NCBI GenBank assembly: GCA_950097015.1
Contig: CATNEN010000001.1
Coordinates: 24,122,501-24,186,500, forward strand
Source: Macrostomum hystrix
Taxonomy: Eukaryota; Platyhelminthes; Macrostomidae
Reading direction: 5' to 3'
DNA: 64,000 nt
The position numbers were made by a program, and so were the translations under genes. Positions 1 to 12,075 of the stretch are shown here, piece by piece (positions within the stretch are counted from its first letter, which is position 1; each line of letters opens with the position of its first letter). The notes under the pieces are model-generated. The model was given only the letters and a program-made list of their open reading frames with translations. It ran no database searches and was not told where the DNA came from.

Positions 1-2239
1 GCAGCTAGCTGAGTTCACAATTCCCAAATTTTCAATGGAAAATAAAACGAATCTGGTAGAAATTGCTTGCAGACATAGGCCCTAATGAATCACAGAGCTT
101 ACAGAAATAATAACTATATGCGCTTAATACACTACTAGGAAAGCTAAACTAAGTAGATATGAATGGGTAAAAAAATTGTACTGCAAAAAGTTTTAATACA
201 GAAAAAGATTTAAATATCATAGGTTACCAAATGGATTACAATAATGATAAAAATATCAATCAGATATCAATGAGACAATCATCTTTTTAGAATATACATC
301 AAAATTCCTTCATTTTTTTAAAAGGTCATACTCATATATATTCACAATTTAGTTTTGCTTATTTTTTCTGCCCTAATGAAAAATTCTTAATCTGTTACTA
401 GACAAGATTAAGCTAAAATTTCAAGGGATTAGCTAAAAATCATTATGATTTAAATCAAAGCTTAAAACTTTATGGCTTTTTTAGTTCTAAAAATATATAC
501 AAAGCTCAATATCATTGTCAATTGTCAATAGGCTGACTAGAAGCTCTAACTGCTTGAGTTACTGTCTCCTAGCAACCATAAATTGTTCTATATAATATTT
601 TTACTGCTAATAAAGTATTTGGATAGTGGGTGTAAATTTTGGGAAATGGACAAATAGTTCACAAACTCTATATTGTCTCTTGCCCCCACTACAAACTAAG
701 GGATTTAGGACAAAAGTTTTATTAAACTTGCTAAGACAGTTTTAAAAGTTGGAAGTTAGTTTAAGTTTAATAGACCAAAAAAGGATAGATACTGAAATAA
801 AAGAGGCTTCAATGTTCTTGATCAGTAATCTGTAAGCTTGACACTGACCCTGGGCCCATGGAACCTAAAATTATTTGAATTCATGCATATTTAAAGCTAG
901 CAATAGCATTTTTTACTCTTCCATTGTGCTTATTTACTAAAAAAAATATATTGCAGTGTTTATCGGCATAGTCTCATGAAAATAGTGCTGACTTTATCTT
1001 TACAGATCCATGCCAATAATGCTGATGTTGTTGACAAAGCAGCTTGGTAGAATAGGCCACCACATTATGTACATAAATATTCTAGCCATGCAAATACACT
1101 CCTTTTTATTGTATAAATCAAGGATTACTTCTAATCCTTGTGAGTTCAAATATTGCTTGACTTCAAATGTTTGAGAGCACATTTAAAAAACCATGTTACA
1201 TTTTTTAAACTGTCAAATTAAGATTATTTGATTGTGATAAAAATTACCTTATTTGTAGAGTGTACTATAAATTAATTTGTTATAATTCGATGTTCCAAAA
1301 TGATTATAGCTCAATACTAAATGCTCTATAGGCTACAGGTTAAATTCGTCAAATTTCTTTTTGGTTAAAGAAAAATATAACATTAAACACCAAGTTCAAT
1401 AGTCAACTGTGAAAAAGCTTGATTGGGTTGTCTTAGAATTTACTGAAATCAATTTGTTTGGAAGTTAGAATTTGCATGACTGGCACAAACATATATAATT
1501 TGGTGGCTTATCCTAGTAAGTTACAATGTAGATAAGGTAGGCATTATTGGCATCCATGAGTATAAATAAAGTTGTTACAATTTGCAATGTGCCACTAAAA
1601 TATATAGCCATTCATGTACTAACAGTGTAAAATTGTACATGCAGGTTTCTTGTATTTGTTTGCTATAATAACTTATGTAGACATATATAAGATACAAAAA
1701 TGTTGTAATACAAAGTATATATTAGTCACACAATATGATTTACATTTGATTTACATTACATAATATGATCTGCAGTTGCTAATTTTTTCATTTTGGATTT
1801 GATACATTGGTACAATTATTTGTTAAAATGAATAAAAGGCATCATCCAATGCTTTTTAATGGCTTTTTCTACAAAACTTTTACTTCTATCAAGAAAATTG
1901 AGATTGAACTAGGCATACACAAAGAAAAATGATGCAATAAAATTGTATATATATTTATAAAAAAATAAAATTAGCTATTATAGTCCAGTTCTTTGGGGCC
2001 CAGTGATAGTCTGTTGTAGCTTGTAGTCAATTGTGGTCTATTGCAGAAGGTCATAAATTAGCTAGCTAGCTGGCAAGCAAATGTATAAATGAGCACTTGG
2101 TCTAACTATAGCTAGCTCTGAAAATGTACATTTGATAGTTTGTTATTGTCCTTTTTTATTCTTTCACAATCATTTTTACAGTTAAACAACAGAACTGGCA
2201 TTAAAAGATTATAAACATGTAGCAATTTTAAGTACTTAC
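1..2239 (-). other. intron 1 of the UBE3C-like gene, non-coding
   Basis: This AT-rich stretch lies downstream of the donor GTAAGT (minus strand, 2239-2234) of the UBE3C-like first exon, so it should be intron. I looked for the next expected exon, which in this family is a charged, IQ-like helical segment, and did not find it. The only frame of any length (1000-1182, minus) has no convincing protein character. Confidence 0.5.
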
Positions 2240-2311
2240 AGATCTGCTTGCTCCACCAAGTGACTGAATAGGTTTCTTTCTATACTGACCAGTAAAGAGT
2301 GGAAGATTCAT
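2240..2311 (-). CDS. UBE3C: UBE3C-like HECT E3 ubiquitin ligase, first coding exon (partial gene)
   Basis: This is a 24-codon exon from an ATG at 2311 to a perfect donor GTAAGT at 2239-2234, ending in phase 0. The peptide holds the N-terminal signature of UBE3C: an F-x-G start, then a basic residue, a proline and SLGGASR. The human protein starts with the same pattern (F-E-G, R-P, SLGGASR). UBE3C is a proteasome-associated HECT ligase that extends ubiquitin chains on stalled substrates. The catalytic HECT domain would lie beyond the left edge. The identification rests on a short motif, but the combination of motif, start codon and donor is hard to get by chance. No TATA box or other core promoter motif is evident upstream, and no acceptor-like AG directly precedes this ATG, unlike other genes in the window. 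Confidence 0.6.
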
Positions 2312-3996
2312 TTTAGCCAAGATGATATATAGCAACCTACTAGCTACACTTAACTACTAAACTACTACTTTCTCTTCTGAAGTGAAACTGAAAGGCTGAA
2401 AATGTCAAAAACTATCTTAACTGAAATAGAGCAGTTATAGGAAAGGGCTAAAGGGGACTAAAATCTAAAAACTAACGCCCTGTCTAAGTTTAAAAATTAT
2501 ATAAGCTTACAACTAAACATAGGGTTAAGCCAGTGTTCTGTTAAATTGTATGTCGCCTATTAGATGACAGATAAAAGCAGCTAAATTAGGAAATAAAACT
2601 GACTTTCTATGTGTATCTTATTTTAATTTACTAATATGAATTAAAGGCAGCAAAATTTTGGGGAAAAAAGAACAGTGACCTATGATGCTAAACACACAAC
2701 AGAGTGATAAATATGCATTAAATTACACAAAAACTGTAACTGTATTATCGATATATCTTTAAAAGTGCTGGTCATGATGACATTGACGAACGTGATCAGC
2801 TGTAAAAAATAATGTGTCTTCATTTAAGAAAGTATGCATATATTCCTTATTAAAGACCACTTTATATTTTATTTAAACGAAAATATTTTATTTGGGTTTA
2901 TATTAAGGTATATTTAACATTAAGCCTTTGCTAAAATTGTTAAAACCCGTCGGAGCAATGTAAGTTTTTATGGTTTTTGCGTATTTTGAGCCACTCTGGC
3001 ACTCTCACTTAAAAGTTATTATAATATTTTCGTAATTCGTGACAATAACTACATTAGAAGCTTATTGATTACGCTCGGTTTCAATAAATATGATTTAAGA
3101 TATGGCTACGAGAGCATTTCAACAACCTGCTCGTTGTCTTGTAACAATTGTCTCCTCGCACAGTTGTCTTGTGTTAAAAGACTAAAAGCGAACATCAGCT
3201 AAACTACAACGCATTATATTTGCTTTAAATCAGATATGATTTTAAAAAACTTCCATATAGGTTATGTTGATCTTTTGAGAACAAGGATTTATATTCTGTC
3301 TTACTAAAAATAGAGCTATTTTTGTTAAGATGGATGATGAACTATTTTTAGTATGATGCTGCTCACTTTTTACAAGCAGGTTGCTCACACTACATATTGT
3401 GCACATAGACTATGAAATATTGTATTTTCGTTTGGGCTTGAAAAATATTTTTTTATCAGCTTTGTTCGGGGGGGCACATATTAATTATTTTAAGCGACTT
3501 TACATAAACGTACATGAACAACTAACTAAATATACAAGTCGCATATATGATATATCAAATGTGAATGATAATTACGCCGGCCTAAACGCACATTTACCTC
3601 CCACTTCATCATTTGAGACGCGACCAAGCCACGAATACTGCTCCGTACGCTATGCGCTAGCTCGTATTTATAGTACATAAATTTAGTACTACTATAAAAA
3701 TGGCATGCTAGCTGGAGATGCTTGCGGACCAGTGCTCCGCTGCCGGCATGCACGGCTCTGCAAGACTGATGCCAACCCATATTTCTTCTTCTCCTTTTAC
3801 CACACGTGTGTGTGGTTCCCAGAAGAGAGCCAGCAGGGAGGGAGGAGAGAGCGAGGAAGGGTTAAAGGGGGTAAGAAGGGAGAAGCTACGGTTAAGTGCT
3901 CGCTGTGTGAAGCATGTCCCGCGTGCAAAGCTGACTGGTTGATGGCGGGCTCGCAGATTTTGGACCGGGAGAGGAGAAAGTGCGGCTGCTGCCACC
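2312..3996. other. intergenic, AT-rich; no gene seen
   Basis: This is the upstream flank of the UBE3C-like exon. Base composition shifts from AT-rich to GC-rich at about 3,690. The short frames here overlap each other on both strands and have no recognisable domains. I see no RNA gene. Confidence 0.5.
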
Positions 3997-4024
3997 GCTG
4001 CTGCTGCTGCTGCTGCTGCTGCTG
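3997..4024 (+). repeat. (GCT)9 trinucleotide microsatellite
   Basis: A perfect run of GCT triplets inside a GC-rich 0.8-kb patch. It is not in a frame I can support as coding. Confidence 0.85.
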
Positions 4025-4539
4025 AAGGCGGAAGAGCTTGCTCGGGGTTAGTTTAGGTGGGAGATGAGAAATATATATAGGATTCTGTAAAGTAGGGATG
4101 GGATTCCTTGAACACTAGATAGGGAGAGCTGCCTGCAGCGGCTTCGCAGTCGAATAGTTGTGCCTGAGAAGGCCGCCTATGCGTCTTCCAACTCTCTAGC
4201 CCGGCCAAATTTCCCCCTTCATTTCCTGTCCAGTCTGCAGCTCCGGTTTCACTCTTTTCCCGGCCCTCTCCCATTGCGGGTGGCTTCTTCTCGATACCAA
4301 AAAAGGCCTGGGGAAACGCTTCGAGGGCCGGCCTGTTCCGCCATGCAGTGCCGCAGTAGTTTAATCATTTCTTCTACTTTCTGTCTCTTCCATCTGAGAA
4401 GCAAGTCACCGACCCTCCGGCTTGTGTGCTGCGGCCCAGATGCACACGGGCTTACTGCGGACTAATCTCTGTCTCCGTCAGCTCGGGCCATGGATCTGTT
4501 CATGTACCACTTTTCCTCGCCATATTAGAAGCACTCTGG
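4025..4539. other. GC-rich non-coding stretch
   Basis: A moderately GC-rich sequence between the GCT run and the first minisatellite. It could be a promoter or a 5' UTR, but no splice-consistent exon or domain is visible. Confidence 0.4.
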
Positions 4540-5191
4540 GAGAGACACAGGTAGGGTGTACTGAGAGACACAGGAAGGGTGTACTGAGAGACACAGGTAG
4601 GGTGTACTGAGAGACACAGGAAGGGTGTACTGAGAGACACAGGTAGGGTGTACTGAGAGACACAGGAAGGTGTACTGAGAGACACAGGTAGGGTGTACTG
4701 AGAGACACAGGAAGGTGTACTGAGAGACACAGGAAGGGTGTACTGAGAGACACAGGAAGGTGTACTGAGAGACACAGGAAGGGTGTACTGAGAGACACAG
4801 GTAGGGTGTACTGAGAGACACAGGTAGGGTGTACTGAGAGACACAGGAAGGTGTACTGAGAGACACAGGTAGGGTGTACTGAGAGACACAGGAAGGTGTA
4901 CTGAGAGACACAGGTAGGGTGTACTGAGAGACACAGGAAGGTGTACTGAGAGACACAGGTAGGGTGTACTGAGAGACACAGGAAGGGTGTACTGAGAGAC
5001 ACAGGTAGGGTGTACTGAGAGACACAGGAAGGTGTACTGAGAGACACAGGAAGGGTGTACTGAGAGACACAGGTAGGGTGTACTGAGAGACACAGGTAGG
5101 GTGTACTGAGAGACACAGCTAGGGTGTACTGATAAGAGACACAGGAAGGGTGTACTGAGAGACACAGGTAGGGTGTACTGATAAGAGACAC
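4540..5191 (+). repeat. minisatellite R1, 22-23 bp unit
   Basis: About 28 head-to-tail units. Each contains GTACTGAGAGACACAGG followed by WAGGGT; one-base-shorter versions have AAGGT. The last units have a 3-bp insertion (ATAAGAGAC). Three overlapping minus-strand frames stay open only because the unit lacks stops, so I treat it as non-coding. Confidence 0.95.
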
Positions 5192-6168
5192 ATTGTTTCC
5201 AATCCAACCTTTCCTGTCCTGCTCCTGCAAAAGATAGCACAACAGTCGTCAACTGCACAAAAGCCAAACATCTAAACAGTTTTTTTATCTCACTGCGTGG
5301 TGCTAGAAAGATAGTTATTGGTTTGACTTGACAAGTAATGAATTCTAGATTCGAGCCTAATTCTGAGATCTGGACTCATTTGAAGAAGCCGAGTGCCAGC
5401 TCCCTATTCGAAATTCCGCTTAAACATGTTCGCGTGTTCCCATCTAGTCCCGCCCTCATGCAATATTCACTGCTTATGTTTACTTCCTTGTCAAAGAAAA
5501 AAAGGAAGGAAAAATGCGCATTCCTCTGTAACTAGCTAGCAATGTCCAGTTCCAATGCGGGACTTCTGCAGACAAGTGCCCGATAGCTTAACAAAAGCGG
5601 TGCGAAAGCCAAGCCTTAAATTATTCCTCCCGACTAAGCCAGCCTTAATAACGTACAAAAGAAGGCCGGATGACAGGACTCGGGGTTGGGGGGGGGGAAG
5701 TGGAAACGAATTGCCTAGACGGAGATTTGAAAAAGCAATGGCTTGCCTCCGCACCAATGTTTATTTCCTGTGGCCCACGACAGCAAACTTTAGCGCCTGT
5801 ATAGGGGTTGGCCATATCGCCTGTTTAGCCTGGCTAAAAAGGTGCAGATGGCTTTCCACTTCCCCAAGCCCGACTCTCCGAGCCTCATTGGCTGCCTGGG
5901 TCAAGATTCCCAGCAGTTATTTAAGGCCCTGTTTCCTGTCCCACTTCCCCAGCCTCATCAGCTTGGCAGCTCAACTTTCCTAGAAACATCGATAACCTGC
6001 CCCCGAAAATCCATAAGACAACATCTGCACCTGGTGGAGGTTACAGATCGATTCTAGCTGTCACTAGGGTCAGATATGCTGTCACTAAGGGGCACTTAAG
6101 AGCATGTTCTGAAGCATGCAGCTGGTAGGACTGTTTGTAGTCTCAAACATTACTGCTCAGCTTCCCAG
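5192..6168. other. TMEM179: 5' flank of the TMEM179-like gene
   Basis: No exon is recognised here. The last bases are acceptor-like: a pyrimidine-containing stretch ending in CAG at 6166-6168, directly abutting the ATG. An untranslated upstream exon or a spliced-leader addition site is therefore possible. Confidence 0.4.
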
Positions 6169-9100
6169 ATGAAGGCTACTCACATCTCCAGCCGCGGCTC
6201 CCGCCTGCCGACGGCGCCAATTCAACGCTACCTGCGCTGGATTCAGCTGACATTGTACGCCGCCTCCTGCATCTTCGCCCTGGTGTCCTGCGTAACACTG
6301 AAGGTCAGCTACGAGGACCTCGGCTTCACGTGCCCGCTGTACGCCAAACCAAGTCATGTCAGCCTGCAGACAACCAAGAATGGCAGCTTTGTGCTGCACC
6401 TCAGCGAGGTGAAGCAGGGCGAGAAGAAGACCTGCTTCTATTCCATGTATCTCAACATCACGATCGCCTCCTACAGCCTCATGTGGGGCCTGCTCTATGG
6501 CTTTCTGAGCGCGCCTTGCAAAGCAAGGAAAGGGTGAGTCTGATTGATACTATTGAAGGCCTTTGATCTTTGAAGCCGATCTCTTTCTGATTGGAGATTT
6601 TTAGCCGGTAAATTTACATGAAATCACTGATTTTCGCAATATGCTGCATCAAAAGGCAAACACTCGCGTCTGACGTTTTAGCCACTGCAACCGTCATATA
6701 ATTTGACGTCATAGAAAATTAAATTACGTTCTATTTTCTGTCCCTCAGTTCCTCCATCATCCGCTCTCAGTTTCTCCATCTTCCACTCCCCAGTTTCTCC
6801 ATCTTCCACTCCCCAGTTTCTCCATCTTCCACTCCCAGTTTCTCCATCATCCGCCCCCAGTTTCTCCATCTTCCACTCCCCAGTTTCTCCATCTTTCGCC
6901 ATAATTTCTCCATCTTCCGCCATAATTTCTCCATCATCCGCCCCCAGTTTCTCCATCATCCGCCCCAAGTTTCTCCATCGTCCGCCCCCAGTTTCTCCAT
7001 CTTCCACTCCCCAGTTTCTCCATCTTTCGCCATAATTTCTCCATCTTCCGCCATAATTTCTCCATCATCCGCCCCCAGTTCCTCCATCATCCGCTCCCCA
7101 GTTTCTCCATCTTCCACTCCCCAGTTTCTCCATCTTCCACTCCCAGTTTCTCCATCTTCCACTCCCCAGTTTCTCCATCTTCCACTCCCCAGTTTCTCCA
7201 TCTTCCACTCCCCAGTTTCTCCATCTTCCACTCCCCAGTTTCTCCATCTTCCACTCCCCAGTTTCTCCATCTTCCACTCCCCAGTTTCTCCATCTTCCAC
7301 TCCCAGTTTCTCCATCATCCGCCCCCAGTTTCTCCATCTTCCACTCCCCAGTTTCTCCATCATCCGCCCCAAGTTTCTCCATCATCCGCCCCCAGTTTCT
7401 CCATCTTCCGCCATAATTTCTCCATCATCCGCCCCCAGTTTCTCCATCTTCCACTCCCAGTTTCTCCATCATCCGCCCCCAGTTTCTCCATCTTCCACTC
7501 CCCAGTTTCTCCATCTTTCGCCATAATTTCTCCATCTTCCGCCATAATTTCTCCATCATCCGCCCCCAGTTTCTCCATCATCCGCCCCAAGTTTCTCCAT
7601 CGTCCGCCCCAAGTTTCTCCATAGTCCGCCATAATTTCTCCATCATCCGCCCCCAGTTTCTCCATCATCCGCCATAATTTCTCCATCATCCGCCCCCAGT
7701 TTCTCCATCTTCCGCCATAATTTCTCCATCGTCCGCCCCAAGTTTCTCCATCATCCGCCATAATTTCTCCATCATCCGCCCCCAGTTTCTCCATCATCCG
7801 CCCCCAGTTTCTCCATCATCCGCCCCAAGTTTCTCCATCATCCGCCCCCAGTTTCTCCATCTTCCGCCATAATTTCTCCTTCATCCGCCCCCAGTTTCTC
7901 CATCATCCGCCCCCAGTTTCTCCATCATCCGCCCCAAGTTTCTCCATCGTCCGCCCCAAGTTTCTCCATCATCCGCCATAATTTCTCCATCATCCGCCCC
8001 CAGTTTCTCCATCATCCACCCCAAGTTTCTCCATCGTCCGCCCCAAGTTTCTCCATCATCCGCCATAATTTCTCCTTCATCCGCCCCCAGTTTCTCCATC
8101 ATCCGCCCCAAGTTTCTCCATCATCCGCCCCCAGTTTCTCCATCATCCGTCATAATTTCTCCATCATCCGGTCACAGTTTCTCCATCATCCGGTCACAGT
8201 TTCTCCATCATCCGCCCCCAAATGATCCGCTGGCAGGCACCTGCGCCACTTGGTGTTTCCCTCGCTGCTGTTCAACTCGGTGCTCTTCACCAGCGAGCTC
8301 ATCGCCAGCTGCGTCCTGACACTCGGCTACAACTCCTGGTGCAAGTCCATCGTTGACGACCTGGGCGCGTTGGAGAACGTCCGAAAGCTCAAGGAGGCCA
8401 ACAGGTGAGATACTCGGGCAAAGTCTTCCGCCCCCACCACCTGCAGCCCGAGAGAGTCTTCCGCCCCCACCACCTGCAGCCCGAGAGAGTCTTCCGCCCC
8501 CACCACCTGCATCCCGAGAGAGTCTTCCGCCCCTACCACCTGCATCCCGAGAGGGTCTTCCGCCCCCACCACCTTCAGCCCGAGAGGGTCTTCCGCCCCC
8601 ACCACCTGCAGCCCGAGAGGGTCTTCCGCCCCCACCACCTGCAGCCCGAGAGGGTCTTCCGCCCCCACCACCTGCAGCCCGAGAGAGTCTTCCGCCCCCC
8701 ACCACCTGGAGCCCGAGAGAGTCTTCCGCCCCACACCACCTGCAGCCCGAGAGAGTCTTCCGCCCCCACCACCTGCAGCCCGAGAGAGTCTTCCGCCCCC
8801 ACCACCTGCAGCCCGAGAGGGTCTTCCGCCCCCACCACCTGCAGCCCGAGAGGGTCTTCCGCCCCCACCACCTGCAACCCGAGAGGGTCTTCCGCCCCCA
8901 CCACCTGCAGCCCGAGAGGGTCTTCCGCCCCCACCACCTGCAGCCCGAGTGAGTCTTCCGCCCCCACCACCTGCAGCCCGAGTGAGTCTTCCGCCCCCAC
9001 CACCTGCAGCCCGAGAGGGTCTTCCGCCCCCACCACCTGCAGCCCGAGAGGGTCTTCCGCCCCCACCACCTGCAACCCGAGAGGGTCTTCCGCCCCCACC

Positions 9101-12041
9101 ACCTGCAGCCCGAGAGAGTCTTCCGCCCCCACCACCTGCAGCCCGAGAGGGTCTTCCGCCCCCACCACCTGCAGCCCGAGTGAGTCTTCCGCCCCCACCA
9201 CCTGCAGCCCGAGTGAGTCTTCCGCCCCCACCACCTGCAGCCCGAGAGAGTCTTCCGCCCCCACCACCTGCAGCCCGAGAGAGTCTTCCGCCCCCACCAC
9301 CTGCATCCCGAGAGAGTCTTCCGCCCCCACCACCTGCAACCCGAGAGAGTCTTCCGCCCCCACCACCTGCAGCCCGAGAGAGTCTTCCGCCCCAACCACC
9401 TGAGGCCCGAGAGGGTCTTCCGCCCCCACCACCTGCAGCCCGAGAGGGTCTTCCGCCCCCACCACCTGCAGCCCGAGAGAGTCTTCCGCCCCCACCACCT
9501 GCAACCCGAGAGAGTCTTCCGCCCCCACCACCTGCAGCCCGAGAGGGTCTTCCGCCCCCACCACCTGCAGCCCGAGAGGGTCTTCCGCCCCCACCACCTG
9601 CAGCCCGAGAGAGTCTTCCGCCCCCACCACCTGCAGCCCGAGAGAGTCTTCCGCCTTCTCTTTCTCGGATAAGCTATCAGCAGATTACAAAAAAGTTGCA
9701 TCTATTTTGGTAAAGCCCTTTCATCGGAAGCAGTCTCTTGCATTGCTCCTAATTAAACCATCGCTCCCCACGTCATACATGGTCGCCCAAATAGCCAGGC
9801 TGTCCACAACGTCCTGTGTGGTTTTCCCAGGCAGTTTTGTATACAGAACTGCATGGATTCAGCGATGACGGACGCACTGAACCAGTGTACCAGTGGGCTG
9901 CACTGTAGCCCCGCCGAACACAGTCGGATAAGTGAAATATTTGCAATGCCCTCTGCCTGAAATATTGTCCCCCGTTGTCGAGTCAAACTTTTACAAAAAA
10001 TGGACGAACGACAAAGGGGGGGGGAGACGGTGGGGCAGAGACGGTGGGGTCCACTTTGTGGTCCTTCGGTCGCCGCATGGGTTCCGATTTCGTCTTAGTT
10101 TTCCTGGTTGAAGATCTGCAGTGGGCGATCTTTAACTAGCACTGCTGCTGCTGTGCACTTTTATTCTGCTAGAAATCCTCGGGAGCCCCAGCCCTGGTTT
10201 TGGCACACCTGGAACTAATAAGCAGATTCTGGAAAATTAGAGAAACTGAAAACATATGTTTGAAACAATGCTGTGCTGAGATTTTGGGCAACTTTTGTCT
10301 TCATATTCGAATCCAGTCGAAGTGTCTCGATCTGTTCCTTCGAGTACATATTACACAGTCTGCTTAAAGATCACTGACAAAGTCTGCTCAAAGATCTGAC
10401 ACAGTCTGCTCAAAGATCTGACACAGTCTGCTCAAAGATCAGACACAGTCTGCTCAAATATCTGACACAGTCTGCTCAAAGATCTGACACAGTCTGCTCA
10501 AAGATCTGACACAGTCTGCTCAAAGATCTGACACAGTCTGCTCAAAGATCAGACACAGTCTGCTCAAAGATCTGACACAGTCTGCTCAAAGATCTGACAC
10601 AGTCTGCTCAAAGATCTGACACAGTCTGCTCAAAGATCAGACACAGTCTGCTCAAATATCTGACACAGTCTGCTCAAAGATCTGACACAGTCTGCTCAAA
10701 GATCAGACACAGTCTGCTCAAAGATCTGACACAGTCTGCTCAAAGATCAGACACAGTCTGCTCAAATATCTGACACAGTCTGCTCAAAGATCTGACACAG
10801 TCTGCTCAAAGATCAGACACAGTCTGCTCAAAGATCAGACACAGTCTGCTCAAAGATCTGACACAGTCTGCTCAAAGATCTGACACAGTCTGCTCAAATA
10901 TCTGACACAGTCTGCTCAAAGATCTGACACAGTCTGCTCAAAGATCTGACACAGTCTGCTCAAAGATCAGACACAGTCTGCTCAAAGATCTGACACAGTC
11001 TGCTCAAAGATCAGACACAGTCTGCTCAAATATCTGACACAGTCTGCTCAAAGATCTGACACAGTCTGCTCAAAGATCAGACACAGTCTGCTCAAAGATC
11101 AGACACAGTCTGCTCAAAGATCTGACACAGTCTGCTCAAAGATCTGACACAGTCTGCTCAAATATCTGACACAGTCTGCTCAAAGATCTGACACAGTCTG
11201 CTCAAAGATCTGACACAGTCTGCTCAAAGATCAGACACAGTCTGCTCAAAGATCTGACACAGTCTGCTCAAAGATCTGACACAGTCTGCTCAAAGATCTG
11301 ACACAGTCTGCTCAAAGATCTGACACAGTCTGCTCAAAGATCTGACACAGTCTGCTCAAAGATCAGACACAGTCTGCTCAAATATCTCAGACACAGTTTT
11401 CTGACACTAAAAACTGAACCAGCCAGTTTAATTAATTGACTAAGATTAGAAATGACAAGTTGTAAGCTCAGTTCTGAGCATCTTCAATGATTGCACGCAT
11501 TCGCAATCAATACGGCTAAGGGCCGCCTGCCAACTAATTATCGGCTCGAAACCAACTTTAACAAAAACAGGAATTGATCGAGACCAACCCTGGAAACACT
11601 CGGAAAAAACCGTGCAGACCACAAAGCTCGCGCCCAACCAGCTGTGTAGCACTTGTTGGAGTTGAGCTCAAAGCAAACCCACGCCAAGCCTCCCACTCAC
11701 TACTCAGACTCCGCAAACAGAATTCTTCCTCCTCTCCTAGAAACTGCCCGCCAAGATTTTTCCTCTGCGAGTTAAATCTCTTTCATTCCAATCCCCAAGA
11801 TTGCCTAACTCTCTTTCCGCTTATTCCCTCTCCCGAGCAGCAGCGGAGGCCGCTTGTTGGTCTGAGAGAGTGGGCGAACCAGACAGAAAACTTATTTCAT
11901 TCTGCTTTTCAAAGGACTTGCCTCCGGGCCGGTGGTAGGCAGACAGAAGGGCTGCGTTCGGGCGGAGAGAGACTTAATTTGACCTTGGCACGCCTGAAGG
12001 CTCGTTCTCTAGATCTTGGAGAAGAGGAGAGTGAGAGAGAG

Positions 12042-12075
<34 letters not shown>

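Noticed and set aside
1000-1182. 60-codon minus-strand frame in the UBE3C intron
   Set aside because: No splice context, AT-rich composition and no similarity to the expected next exon.
4478-5267. Three overlapping frames of 181-255 codons in R1
   Set aside because: Stop-free repeat units; cysteine/serine repeats with no flanking domain.
8208-9713. Long open frames (up to 497 codons) across R3 on both strands
   Set aside because: A 33-bp stop-free unit keeps several frames open at once; TMEM179 exon 2 and an intron donor overlap the region.
10359-11398. CRISPR-like regular spacing in several arrays
   Set aside because: Units are contiguous with no unique spacers, and the genome is eukaryotic.
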